Shown here: positions 52,356 to 62,100 of the stretch, piece after piece
Numbering within the stretch: the stretch's first letter is position 1
Layout of the letters: each line of letters starts with the position of its first letter
Origin: Marinosulfonomonas sp.
GTDB lineage: Bacteria; Pseudomonadota; Alphaproteobacteria; Rhodobacterales; Rhodobacteraceae
DNA: 64,000 bases
Reading direction: 5' to 3'
NCBI GenBank assembly: GCA_015488685.1
Contig: WFNH01000089.1
Span: 1 to 64,000, forward strand
Program-made: the position numbers and the translations under genes
The notes under the pieces: generated by a model
Seen by the model: only the letters and a program-made list of their open reading frames with translations
Database searches by the model: none
Told to the model about the DNA's origin: nothing

Positions 52356-53285
52356 ATGAAAGCGACACGGATTGTCCAGAAAATTCTATCGAATTACGAG
52401 GCCGACTGCCCTGGTGTAAAAGCCAACCTTTGCCGGATCCTGATGAATGGCAAACTGGGCGGCACCGGCAAGATGATCATCCTGCCGGTCGATCAGGGGT
52501 TCGAGCATGGTGCGGCACGCTCGTTCGCGCCCAATCCGGCGGCCTATGATCCGCATTATCACTACCAGCTGGCGATTGATGCAGGCCTGAACGCCTATGC
52601 CGCGCCTTTGGGGATGTTAGAAGCGGGTGCAGACACTTTTGCCGGTCAAATCCCGACCATCCTAAAGGCCAACTCGGCCAACTCGCTGATCCCGTCCGAG
52701 GCAGCCAAAGATCAGGCCATCACAGCCTCTGTTGATGATGCCTTGCGCATCGGGGCCTCGGCCATCGGCTTTACCATTTACCCCGGCTCGTCACAGGGGT
52801 TGGAAATGTTCGAGGAAATCTCGGCGATGCGCGAAGAGGCTGCGGCCAAAGGCGTCGCCACCGTGATCTGGTCCTACCCACGCGGCGAAGCACTGGACAA
52901 AGATGGCGAAACCGCAATCGACATTGCCGCCTATGCTGCGCAAATCGCCGCCCTGCTGGGTGCGCATATCATCAAAATCAAACTGTCCACCGATCATTTG
53001 TCCCTGCCCGCCGCCAAAAAGGTCTATGAGGACGAAAAGATCGACATCGCAACGCAAGCTGCCCGCGTGAAACATTGTATGGACGCCAGCTTTGCCGGTC
53101 GCCGCATCGTGGTGTTTTCCGGTGGCTCTAAAAAAGGCGCCGACAGCGTTTATGACGATGCCCGCGCCATCCGCGACGGTGGCGGCAACGGTTCGATCAT
53201 CGGGCGCAACACCTTCCAGCGCAGCCGTGAAGATGCGCTGGCAATGTTGGCCAAACTGGTCGATATCTACAAAGGCAAGGCCTGA
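52356..53285 (+). CDS. Class I (DhnA-type) fructose-bisphosphate aldolase
   Basis: The 309-residue barrel follows the DhnA/FbaB type rather than the metal-dependent class II: MIILPVDQGFEHGAARSF, IGFTIYPGSSQGLEMFEE, VIWSYPRGE and HIIKIKLSTDHLS, whose lysine should form the Schiff base, then RIVVFSGGSKKGADS. It cleaves or forms fructose-1,6-bisphosphate. AAAGGAA seven bases upstream supports the ATG. A hairpin terminator follows. Confidence 0.93.
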   Translation: MKATRIVQKILSNYEADCPGVKANLCRILMNGKLGGTGKMIILPVDQGFEHGAARSFAPNPAAYDPHYHYQLAIDAGLNAYAAPLGMLEAGADTFAGQIPTILKANSANSLIPSEAAKDQAITASVDDALRIGASAIGFTIYPGSSQGLEMFEEISAMREEAAAKGVATVIWSYPRGEALDKDGETAIDIAAYAAQIAALLGAHIIKIKLSTDHLSLPAAKKVYEDEKIDIATQAARVKHCMDASFAGRRIVVFSGGSKKGADSVYDDARAIRDGGGNGSIIGRNTFQRSREDALAMLAKLVDIYKGKA

Positions 53286-53328
53286 GTGGCTGCGGGCTCG
53301 CCTGCGCCAAACAGACCAAGAAAACAGC

Positions 53329-53353
53329 AACCCTCTGGCCCCGCCAGAGGGTT
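53329..53353 (+). terminator. Terminator after the aldolase gene
   Basis: AACCCTCTGGC pairs perfectly with GCCAGAGGGTT (11 base pairs, CCC loop), followed by TCCTTTC. Confidence 0.85.
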
Positions 53354-53492
53354 TCCTTTCAAATAGAGTCCAATAAGTCACAGGTAATGCAGTAAAATAT
53401 CGCTGATACAGCAATCAGGGGATTCACAATTACCTTGGCGTATGCCATTGTGTCCAAAGCCGCATCAAGACGGCATTTCGAGGCAAAACATA

Positions 53493-53795
53493 ATGACCAG
53501 TCACCGCAAATATCCCGCAATCGGGGGAATCCTTTACTTTGGGTTCGCCTTCATGCTTGGCCTGTATTTCGCCTTTGCCGCAATTCAGGGCGACTATGGC
53601 CTGTTTCGCCGCATTCAGATTGATGCCCAAGCCGATGCATTGCAAGGCGAATTGGCGGGCCTAAGCGAACAAGTACAGCGAATGGAAAACAAAACCCGCC
53701 GCATGTCTGACGATTTTCTGGACCTTGACCTGCTGGACGAACAGGCCCGCAACGTATTGGGCATGCTGCGCGCTGACGAAATCGTCATCCGCTAA
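53493..53795 (+). CDS. Septum formation initiator (FtsB/DivIC-like)
   Basis: The 100-residue protein has one N-terminal membrane helix (GGILYFGFAFMLGLYFAFAAI), a coiled coil (QADALQGELAGLSEQVQRME) and a conserved short end (DLLDEQARNVLGMLRADEIV). This is the FtsB/DivIC plan of a divisome scaffold protein whose coiled coil lies in the periplasm. It follows the aldolase terminator and sits 84 bp before pdhA, an arrangement seen in many alphaproteobacteria. Confidence 0.85.
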   Translation: MTSHRKYPAIGGILYFGFAFMLGLYFAFAAIQGDYGLFRRIQIDAQADALQGELAGLSEQVQRMENKTRRMSDDFLDLDLLDEQARNVLGMLRADEIVIR

Positions 53796-53879
53796 AATCT
53801 TTTCTCGCACTTCTTGCCGGTTTGTTATAGAATATAGTTTAACACTAAACTACTTAGCAAAACGCGAGGGCCTCCCCCT

Positions 53880-54899
53880 ATGGCAGCCAAGAAACCTTCA
53901 AAGAAATCAAATGTTTCCAAGGATGAACTATTAAAGTTCTATCGCGAGATGCTGTTGATCCGTCGATTCGAGGAAAAGGCGGGCCAGCTGTACGGCATGG
54001 GTTTGATCGGCGGGTTCTGCCATCTTTACATTGGGCAAGAGGCTGTGGTTGTCGGGCTTGAGGCCACCACCAAAGAGGGCGACAATCGCCTGACATCCTA
54101 CCGCGACCACGGCCATATGCTGGCTTGCGGCATGGACCCCAAAGGTGTGATGGCCGAGTTGACCGGCCGCGAAGGGGGCTATTCCAAAGGCAAGGGCGGC
54201 TCGATGCATATGTTCTCGAAAGAGGCGCATTTTTATGGGGGCCACGGTATTGTCGGCGCGCAGGTGCCAATCGGCGCGGGACTGGCCTTTGCCGATAAAT
54301 ACAAGGGCAACGACAACGTCACCTTCACCTATTTCGGTGATGGTGCCTCGAATCAGGGGCAGGTTTACGAAACGTTCAATATGGCGTCGCTGTGGAAACT
54401 GCCGGTGATTTTCGTGATTGAAAACAATCACTATGCGATGGGCACCTCGCTGGAACGCGGCTCCTCTACCCCCGAACTTTACACCCGCGGGCAGGCCTTT
54501 GGCATCCCCGGTGAATCGGTGGACGGTATGGATGTTCTGGCGGTGAAAGCGGCGGGCGAAAAGGCGGTTGCGCATTGTCGCGCCGGCAATGGTCCCTACA
54601 TTCTGGAAATGGTCACCTACCGTTATCGCGGCCATTCAATGTCGGATCCCGCCAAATACCGTTCCCGCGAGGAAGTGCAGAAAATGCGCGCGGAACACGA
54701 CGCGATTGATCATGTGCGCCAGATATTGTTGCAGGGCAAATATGCCTCCGAGGATGATCTGAAAGCGATTGATAAAGAGATCAAGGCGGTGGTGAATGAC
54801 TCTGCCGATTTTGCCCGCGAAAGTCCGGAACCGGACCCAAGCGAATTGTGGACAGACATCTACGCAGACGCGCAACCATCGGATAAGACGGAGAAATAA
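53880..54899 (+). CDS. pdhA: Pyruvate dehydrogenase E1 alpha subunit
   Basis: The 339-residue protein has a Lys-rich N-terminus, YREMLLIRRFEEKAGQLYGMG, the thiamine-diphosphate motif GDGASNQGQVYETFNMASLWKL and VIENN, and the regulatory loop region YRYRGHSMSDPAKYRSREEV. E1 alpha and E1 beta decarboxylate pyruvate and reductively acetylate the E2 lipoyl group. It is the first gene of pdhA-pdhB-pdhC, with three bases between pdhA and pdhB. Confidence 0.97.
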   Translation: MAAKKPSKKSNVSKDELLKFYREMLLIRRFEEKAGQLYGMGLIGGFCHLYIGQEAVVVGLEATTKEGDNRLTSYRDHGHMLACGMDPKGVMAELTGREGGYSKGKGGSMHMFSKEAHFYGGHGIVGAQVPIGAGLAFADKYKGNDNVTFTYFGDGASNQGQVYETFNMASLWKLPVIFVIENNHYAMGTSLERGSSTPELYTRGQAFGIPGESVDGMDVLAVKAAGEKAVAHCRAGNGPYILEMVTYRYRGHSMSDPAKYRSREEVQKMRAEHDAIDHVRQILLQGKYASEDDLKAIDKEIKAVVNDSADFARESPEPDPSELWTDIYADAQPSDKTEK

Positions 54900-54902
54900 T
54901 AC

Positions 54903-56267
54903 ATGGCAATCGAAATTCTAATGCCCGCGCTTTCCCCGACGATGGAAGAGGGCACACTGGCGAAATGGCTGGTAAAAGAAGGGGATGTGATCGAGGCCGG
55001 CATGGTGATTGCCGAAATCGAAACCGATAAGGCTACGATGGAATTCGAGGCGGTTGACGAAGGTATCATGGGCAAAATCCTGATTCCCGAAGGCACCGAA
55101 GGCGTCAAGGTCAATATGCCGATTGCCGTGCTGCTCGATGAGGGCGAGGATGCCGATACCATCCCCGAACCCGCTGCCGCACCGGTTGCAGCCCCTGCCC
55201 CGGCGCCCGAAGCCATCCCTGCACAGGCGGCCGCACCCGTAGAGATCACGACCCCGCAAGATCCCGAAATCCCCGAAGGCACGGAAATGAAACCAACCAC
55301 CGTGCGCGAAGCCCTGCGCGACGCAATGGCCGAAGAAATGCGCCGCGATGAAACCGTCTATCTGATGGGGGAAGAAGTCGCGCAATATCAGGGCGCCTAT
55401 AAGGTGTCACAAGGGCTGCTGGACGAATTCGGCGAAAAGCGGGTGATCGACACACCGATCACCGAACACGGGTTTACCGGTATCGCTGTTGGTGCCTCTT
55501 TTGGCGGGCTGAAGCCGATTGTTGAATATATGACTTTCAACTTTGCCATGCAGGCGATGGACCAGATCGTCAATTCCGCCGCCAAGACGCTATACATGTC
55601 TGGTGGCCAGATGGGCGCGCATATCGTGTTTCGCGGGGCCAATGGTGCCGCTTCCCGCGTTGGCGCGCAACACAGTCAGGATTACGCCGCGTGGTATGCG
55701 CAAATTCCGGGGCTGAAGGTGGTGATGCCTTATTCCGCCGCCGATGCCAAGGGCCTGCTGAAAACCGCGATCCGCGATCCCAATCCGGTGATTTTTCTGG
55801 AAAATGAAATCCTTTACGGCCAGACTTTCGATGTGCCGGTGCTGGACGATTACACCATCCCCTTCGGCGTTGCCAAAATCTGGCGCGAAGGCACGGATGT
55901 GACCATCGTCAGTTTCGGCATCGGCATGAAATACGCATTGGAAGCGGCGGACCGTTTGGCACAGGATGGAATTTCAGCCGAGGTCATCGACCTGCGCACC
56001 CTGCGCCCGATGGACACTGCTACGGTGATAAAATCCGTCATGAAAACAAACCGTTGCGTCACGGTCGAAGAGGGCTGGCCGGTTGGCTCTATCGGCAATC
56101 ACATCTCTGCCGTGCTGATGCAGGAGGCGTTTGATTATCTCGATGCCCCGGTGATCAACTGCACCGGCAAGGACGTTCCGATGCCCTATGCCGCCAACCT
56201 TGAAAAACTGGCGCTGGTGACAACCGACGAGGTTGTCCAAGCCGTCCACCAAGTCACCTATCGTTAA
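54903..56267 (+). CDS. pdhB: Pyruvate dehydrogenase E1 beta subunit with N-terminal lipoyl domain
   Basis: The 454-residue protein has a lipoyl domain (residues 1-78; lipoylated Lys in [10 protein letters not shown]), an Ala/Pro-rich linker (about 80-120) and a transketolase-like E1 beta domain ([72 protein letters not shown]). The extra lipoyl domain is a known alphaproteobacterial trait. This lipoyl domain is nearly identical to that of PdhC, suggesting duplication within the operon. Confidence 0.97.
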   Translation: MAIEILMPALSPTMEEGTLAKWLVKEGDVIEAGMVIAEIETDKATMEFEAVDEGIMGKILIPEGTEGVKVNMPIAVLLDEGEDADTIPEPAAAPVAAPAPAPEAIPAQAAAPVEITTPQDPEIPEGTEMKPTTVREALRDAMAEEMRRDETVYLMGEEVAQYQGAYKVSQGLLDEFGEKRVIDTPITEHGFTGIAVGASFGGLKPIVEYMTFNFAMQAMDQIVNSAAKTLYMSGGQMGAHIVFRGANGAASRVGAQHSQDYAAWYAQIPGLKVVMPYSAADAKGLLKTAIRDPNPVIFLENEILYGQTFDVPVLDDYTIPFGVAKIWREGTDVTIVSFGIGMKYALEAADRLAQDGISAEVIDLRTLRPMDTATVIKSVMKTNRCVTVEEGWPVGSIGNHISAVLMQEAFDYLDAPVINCTGKDVPMPYAANLEKLALVTTDEVVQAVHQVTYR

Positions 56268-56279
56268 GGGAGCCGCACA

Positions 56280-57545
56280 ATGCCGACAGAAATCCTGATG
56301 CCCGCACTCTCCCCCACGATGGAGGAAGGCACGCTTGCAAAATGGCTGGTGAAAGAGGGCGACACGGTTCAATCCGGCGACCTGATTGCCGAAATCGAAA
56401 CCGACAAGGCGACGATGGAATTCGAGGCCGTGGACGAAGGGATCGTCGGCAAACTGCTGGTGCCCGAGGGCACAGAAGGGGTCAAGGTCAACACCCCGAT
56501 TGCCGTGCTGCTTGAAGATGGTGAAACGGCAGATGACATCACCGATACAGCGACAAAACCCACCGCTGCCCCGGCCCCCGCACCGGGGCCAGCTGTGGTA
56601 AAACCCGAAAAAACAGCACCCGTTTCTGCCCCAAAATCAGACGGCAAACGCATCTTCGCCTCGCCTCTGGCCCGCCGGATTGCCGCTGGCAAAGGCATTG
56701 ACCTGACCCAGATCACCGGCTCCGGCCCGCACGGGCGCGTCGTCAAAGCCGATGTTCTGGAACAGCCCGCCGCACCTGTGGCCGCAGCGCCCGCATCCGC
56801 CCCGATGCCCACCGGCCCTGCCACCGATGTTCTGACCAAAATCTACGCTGATCGGAACTATCAGGAAATCCCCCTGAACGGCATGCGCAAAACCATCGCC
56901 GCCCGCCTGACCGAAGCCAAACAGTCGATCCCGCATTTCTACCTGCGCCGCGACATCCGCATCGACGCATTGCTTCAGGGCCGCGCCCTGATCAACAAGC
57001 AACTGGAAGCCAAGGGGCTGAAAATCTCGGTCAATGATTTCATCATCAAGGCCTGCGCCATGGCCCTGCAATCGCTGCCAAAGGCCAACGCAATCTGGGC
57101 GGGTGACCGGCTGTTCCAACTGAAGCCCTCGGATGTGGCCGTGGCCGTGGCTGTGGATGACGGGCTGTTCACACCGGTGATCAAGGACGCCGAAACCAAA
57201 ACCCTGTCCCAGCTTTCAGTCGAGATGAAAGACCTGGCCACCCGCGCCCGCGAAGGCAAACTGTCCCCTCACGAATACCTTGGTGGCAGCTTTGCAATTT
57301 CCAATCTGGGCATGTTCGGGATCGACAATTTCGACGCCGTAATCAACCCGCCGCACGGGGCCATTCTGGCCGTCGGGGCAGGCGTGAAGAAACCCGTGGT
57401 CGGCAAGGATGGCGAATTGTCCGTGGCCACGGTGATGTCGGTCACCCTGTCGGTTGATCACCGTGTGATCGACGGGGCGCTTGGGGCAACCCTGTTGGAT
57501 GCCATCGTCAACAATCTGGAAAACCCGGTCTCGATGCTGGCCTGA
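56280..57545 (+). CDS. pdhC: Dihydrolipoamide acetyltransferase (pyruvate dehydrogenase E2)
   Basis: The 421-residue protein has one lipoyl domain (1-78, [10 protein letters not shown]), a Pro/Ala linker, a peripheral subunit-binding domain ([33 protein letters not shown]) and an acetyltransferase core with the catalytic [14 protein letters not shown] (HxxxDG) near the end. It forms the E2 core that passes acetyl groups to CoA. It lies 12 bases after pdhB. No E3 gene follows; the strand switches to cysE. Confidence 0.97.
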   Translation: MPTEILMPALSPTMEEGTLAKWLVKEGDTVQSGDLIAEIETDKATMEFEAVDEGIVGKLLVPEGTEGVKVNTPIAVLLEDGETADDITDTATKPTAAPAPAPGPAVVKPEKTAPVSAPKSDGKRIFASPLARRIAAGKGIDLTQITGSGPHGRVVKADVLEQPAAPVAAAPASAPMPTGPATDVLTKIYADRNYQEIPLNGMRKTIAARLTEAKQSIPHFYLRRDIRIDALLQGRALINKQLEAKGLKISVNDFIIKACAMALQSLPKANAIWAGDRLFQLKPSDVAVAVAVDDGLFTPVIKDAETKTLSQLSVEMKDLATRAREGKLSPHEYLGGSFAISNLGMFGIDNFDAVINPPHGAILAVGAGVKKPVVGKDGELSVATVMSVTLSVDHRVIDGALGATLLDAIVNNLENPVSMLA

Positions 57546-57557
57546 CAATCAACCTGG

Positions 57558-57592
57558 AACTGGCGAAGGCAAAAACCGCTACTGCGCCAGTT
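57558..57592. terminator. Probable terminator between pdhC and cysE
   Basis: AACTGGCG (57558-57565) pairs with CGCCAGTT (57585-57592), eight base pairs with a 19-nt loop, followed by TCCTTTC on the plus strand. The two flanking genes converge here. Confidence 0.5.
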
Positions 57593-57603
57593 TCCTTTCA
57601 ATA

Positions 57604-58416
57604 TCAGTCATTTCCACCCAAAAGCTGATCCATCGTCACCGAGGGCTGATCACAACCGGAATCGCCAATAATCTTGGCCGGAACCCCCGCCACCGTCTTG
57701 CGGGCCGGCACGTCATGCAGCACCACCGAACCGGCGGCAATGCGTGAACAATTCCCCACTTCGATATTGCCCAGCACCTTGGCCCCCGCACCGATCAGCA
57801 CCCCGTTGCCAATCTTCGGATGCCGGTCGCCATCCTCTTTGCCAGTGCCGCCCAGCGTCACCGAATGCAGCATCGACACGTTGTTGCCGACCACCGCCGT
57901 TTCGCCAATCACAATCGAATGGGCATGGTCGATCATCAGCCCCTGCCCGATCCGGGCAGCGGGATGAATATCGATCCCGAACATTTCCGACACCCGCATC
58001 TGAAAGAAAAACGCCATATCGTGCCGCCCGTTCTGCCACAGCCAATGGCCGATGCGATAGGCCTGCACCGCCTGAAACCCTTTGAAAAACAGCAGTGGCT
58101 GCAACAACCGGTGGCATGCCGGATCACGTTCCCGGATCGCCACCAGATCGGCCCGCGCGGCCTGTCCCAATTCGGGGTCATCGGCATAGGCTTCATCCGA
58201 AATCTCGCGCAAAATCTGCTCTGACATCTCGCCCGAGGCCAGTTTCAGCGACACCCGATAGGCCAATGCGCGCTCCAGTGTCGGGTGGTGCAGCACCGAC
58301 GAATGGGCCAATCCCCCCAGCAACGGCTCATCCGCTACTACGCCGGTTGCCTCTTTGCGAATCTGTTCCCAGACCGGATCCACCTCGGCCAGTTTTGTGC
58401 GCGCGTTTGTCATCAT
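57604..58416 (-). CDS. cysE: Serine O-acetyltransferase
   Basis: The 270-residue protein has the CysE helical N-terminal domain (EVDPVWEQIRKEA, ARADLVAIRERDPACHRLLQPLLFFKGFQA) and a left-handed beta-helix of hexapeptide repeats (GIDIHPAARIGQGLMIDHAHSIVIGET, with catalytic Asp-His; VTLGGTGKEDGDRHPKIGNGV). It makes O-acetylserine for cysteine synthesis. The start may be 58416 or the adjacent ATG at 58413, as AAGGA is four or seven bases upstream respectively. Confidence 0.95.
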   Translation of the reverse strand: MMTNARTKLAEVDPVWEQIRKEATGVVADEPLLGGLAHSSVLHHPTLERALAYRVSLKLASGEMSEQILREISDEAYADDPELGQAARADLVAIRERDPACHRLLQPLLFFKGFQAVQAYRIGHWLWQNGRHDMAFFFQMRVSEMFGIDIHPAARIGQGLMIDHAHSIVIGETAVVGNNVSMLHSVTLGGTGKEDGDRHPKIGNGVLIGAGAKVLGNIEVGNCSRIAAGSVVLHDVPARKTVAGVPAKIIGDSGCDQPSVTMDQLLGGND

Positions 58417-58498
58417 GGTTTCCTTGCTGCCTGTGCTGCACTATAGCAGATAGGCCGCGCAGGCAAAATTGAAAACCCTGATCACAGGTATTTGCATC

Positions 58499-58837
58499 AT
58501 GAATGACACGGAACTGGCGCATTTTCGCACCCTGTTGCTGACACTTCAGGACGAGTTGGCATATCAGGGCAACAGCACCAAAGACGCCCGCAAAACCGTG
58601 GTGCTGGACCAGCAATCGGTCGGGCGCCTGTCCCGCATGGACGCGATGCAGCAACAGGCAATGGCCAAGGCCACCCAGACCCGCCGCGATCAACAGGCCC
58701 TTCGGATCAAGGCCGCATTGGCGCGGATGGATCAGGGCGAATATGGCTATTGTGTCGAATGCGGCGAGGATATCCCCCTCAAACGGCTGCAGCTTGATCC
58801 GACCGTGCCGACCTGCATTTCCTGCGCCTCCGGCTGA
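58499..58837 (+). CDS. DksA/TraR-type C4 zinc-finger protein
   Basis: The 112-residue protein has a helical hairpin-like region and a C-terminal C4 zinc finger, CVECGEDI then CISC (four Cys in the C-x2-C-x17-C-x2-C style). DksA-like proteins bind in the RNA polymerase secondary channel and tune transcription with ppGpp. It is shorter than E. coli DksA and may be a TraR-like member. Its 3' end overlaps the convergent DUF7742-like gene by 59 bp. Confidence 0.85.
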   Translation: MNDTELAHFRTLLLTLQDELAYQGNSTKDARKTVVLDQQSVGRLSRMDAMQQQAMAKATQTRRDQQALRIKAALARMDQGEYGYCVECGEDIPLKRLQLDPTVPTCISCASG

Positions 58838-59129
58838 ACATGGCCCTTTCGCCCCGCCATGCCAGCAACTCCGAAAACACAGTAATCAGACAGCGGCAAT
58901 ACTCGGGATCATCCAGAAACGGATCAGCCGCCCTTTCCCGCCACATCGCCACCGCCATCAGGCTGCCGTTGCCCCACGCAGGGTGCCCCTTGCCCAACCG
59001 CTTGCGATACAGGTCCGCTGCCGCCGCCTGTTCCAGCATGTCGCGCATAACTTCAGGACGCGCCGAAACCGGCAACCGCAACAACACAAGCGCCGCAGCC
59101 ACCACATCCCCGTGCAGAACCGGCCGCAT
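58779..59129 (-). CDS. Small GTA-cluster-associated protein (DUF7742-like)
   Basis: The 116-residue protein begins MRPVLHGDVVAAALVLLRLP and contains AADLYRKRLGKGHPAWGNGSLM and LDDPEYCRCLITVFSELLAW, a pattern I associate with a small Rhodobacteraceae family encoded just after GTA gene 15. It starts three bases after that gene's stop. The C-terminal 20 residues are overlain by the opposite-strand DksA-like gene. It has no signal peptide and its function is unknown. The family name is from memory. Confidence 0.6.
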   Translation of the reverse strand: MRPVLHGDVVAAALVLLRLPVSARPEVMRDMLEQAAAADLYRKRLGKGHPAWGNGSLMAVAMWRERAADPFLDDPEYCRCLITVFSELLAWRGERAMFSRRRRKCRSARSDQAAAV

Positions 59130-59131
59130 TG

Positions 59132-62100
59132 CTAGGCCGTGATCTCGACTGTTTCAAACGGACCGGGGCCAAAACTGTCGGAAATCTGCGCCACCTCGAC
59201 GGTAAACGGCGCACTCACCCCGTCTGCCGCCTGATCCGCCGCCGCATAGGTCCAGTCCGGCACACTACGGAAAACCTCGCGCAGGATCATGCTGCCGGAT
59301 TTCACCCGCAGCAAATACCGCTCGACCGTTTCACCCAAGGGCACCTCGACCCCTTCCCAACTGTCGCCATCCACCCGCGTGCGCCGGATCCAGCTGATGG
59401 CAATATCGCTGCCCACAGTCCCGCTGACCCGTAAATGGCACGGCGCATAGGGCCGCATCCCGATCCCCCGAAACGCTGCCTGCATATGCAGATAGGACGG
59501 ATCATCATAATTGCGCGCCGCCGGACCAATCCGGTAATGCCGCGACAATCCCCGCTCGCTTAACGCCAGATCAATCTGCTCCGGCACCCCGTTCAGCAGC
59601 ACAAACTGGCTGCCCACAGGCCATTCCGCCGGCATAATCCCGTCCGATCCTGCCTGCCCCCGCAACCGCAGCGACAGATCATAGGTATCCTCGGCCACCA
59701 GCGCGGCCTCGGCAAACTGGAACACCTCCCAGTTATCGCCGGACCCATCGCCAATGGCGGCCAGATTGGCCCCGTTCAGCACATCCTCCCAGGGGGCCGA
59801 GGCCAGATCACCGCCGTATATCTTCACCCGCAAAGGCGCACCATGGTCTTTCAACCCGCTTTGTGCTGCCTGCATCACCGTTTGAGTCACGCCAATCACG
59901 CTTGACGCCTCGATCAGCTTGTTCAGACCATATCCCGAGTCCGTTGACGAACTGTATAGGGCCACCGATCCCGGCCAAGGCGTAGCTGTCACCGCCAGAT
60001 GCGGCGCATGCGCCACCTCGTCCCCGCGCAGCAACGGCAGGTCCAGAAACAGCGGATAAACCGGCACCGCCGGGGTGAACGGGCGCAGGTTGGGCACCTC
60101 GTCCGTCCCTTCCGAAGGCTGGTAAACACCCCCTTCCACCCGCACCGCCTCGATCATCTGCGCACCGGCCTGCTCCACATTGTCCAGCCGGTAGAGCGCC
60201 TCGCCATCCCCATCCGGCAGGCGCACCACATCGCCCGCGCCCAGCGCCAGTTCACTCATCGGCAGGGCAAAACGCGCACCGTCCCGCGCCACCCGCGATT
60301 CCGCCAGCCAGCGCTCCACCACGGCGCGGCCCTCGGCCCCCGTCAGCGCCAGCGGCAATTCGGATTGCGACACGCTGAACGTTGCCTCGTCCGGGAACAC
60401 CACTTCAACCGCCCGCACCTCGTAATCGCCCGTGGCTTCGACAAAATTCAGCCGGATGCGCCCCGCCACCTCGGCCACCGGCGCGCGGGTGACCTCGATC
60501 AACCCGTCCGCCTCGGCCGCCATGGCCAGTTTCTCGGCCGGCACCACACCGGTTTCGCGCCCGTCACGGTTACGGAAAATCAGCACCCCGTCCCGTTCCA
60601 CCGCGTCAAACCCGTAGGCCAGCATCAGCGGCTGCAACGCCGCCCGCGCCCCGTCAATCGCGGGCACGGAATAGCCCCGCACATAGCCAAACAAACGGCT
60701 GACATCATATTGCGTCACGCCCGAGCGCTCGCAAATCTCGGCCACAACCGAGGCCAGCGAGCGCGCCGCCGTGCGCCCGTTCAGCCAATGCCCGCGCGCA
60801 TAATTGTCCCCGTCAGCCCACAATTCCCGATGGTTCGGGAAATAGGGAAAGGGCCGCGCATCCCAGGCCCAGACATGCGTATGTGCCATATCCACCATCT
60901 GCACGTCGGTTTCGTCATGCACGGGGTTATTCGCCGGATCATTCCAGAACTGGTGCATCGCCCGCAGATACTGCATCTGGATCAATTCATCCCGCGTGCC
61001 ATCGGAATAACGCGGCAGGCTAGATTCGGATGATTTCGGATCGACAAACTTGTTCGGCTCGTTCGTCGCCTTGTCCACCGCCGCACAGCCCAGCTCGGTA
61101 AACCACACCGGCTTGCTGCCCGCTTCCCAAGCCGTCGGCGTGCTTTGGCGCACCCCGCCGATACGCTCGTGATGGGTGCTTAACCACCAGCTTTTGATAT
61201 CCTTGAAGCGGTAAATCCACGGCTCGCCATGTTCATCATCCGTGATCGGGGTGCGTATCTGCGCCTCGCGGGCCTCGGGCGAATGGTAATACCAGTCATA
61301 ACCCTCGCCGCCCATGATGTTGGATTTCAGATAGTCGAGGTTGTAAATCGACCCCGCCCCCGCATCCAAATGCTCATAGCCTTCGCGCCAGTCCGACAGC
61401 GGCATATAGTTGTCGATGCCGATAAAATCTATGTTCGCATCCGCCCACAGCGCATCCAGATGGAACAGACGGTCCCCACTGCCATCCTGCGGCTGATACC
61501 CGAAATACTCGGACCAGTCCGCCGCATAGGAAATCTTTACCCCCGCGCCCAGAATTGTGCGCACATCCGCCGCCAGATCGCGCAACGCCTGCACCACGGG
61601 GAACGAACCGCCCGCCCCCCTGATCTGCGTCAGCCCGCGCAGTTCCGAGCCTATCAGGAAAGCCTCGACACCTCCCGCCGCCGCACACAGATGCGCGTAA
61701 TGCAGCACGAACCGGCGATAGGACCATTCCGCTGGGCCGTTATAGGACACCCCGCCTGCGGTCGCGGTGAAATCCCCCACGGCCGCCGTGCCGAAAAACG
61801 CCGCCACCTCGGAATCCACCGCCGCCGTGCCATCCGGCGACCCCGCCTGCCCGGGTGCAACCGACAGCGTAATGCGCCCGCGCCACGGCAGGGCCGGTTG
61901 ATCCGCCGCACCCGTGTAAGGGTCGCTCAGCCCGTTGCCCGACAGTTGATCCATCAGCACAAAGGGGTAAAACACCACCCCCTTGCCCTGCGCCGCCAGA
62001 TGCTGAATCGCTTCCTTCACCGACTGATCCGTCGGCGTACCCCCATAGACCGAACGCCCGTCCAGTTCCGGTACCACCGCCGCAGCCCCGCGCGACACAC

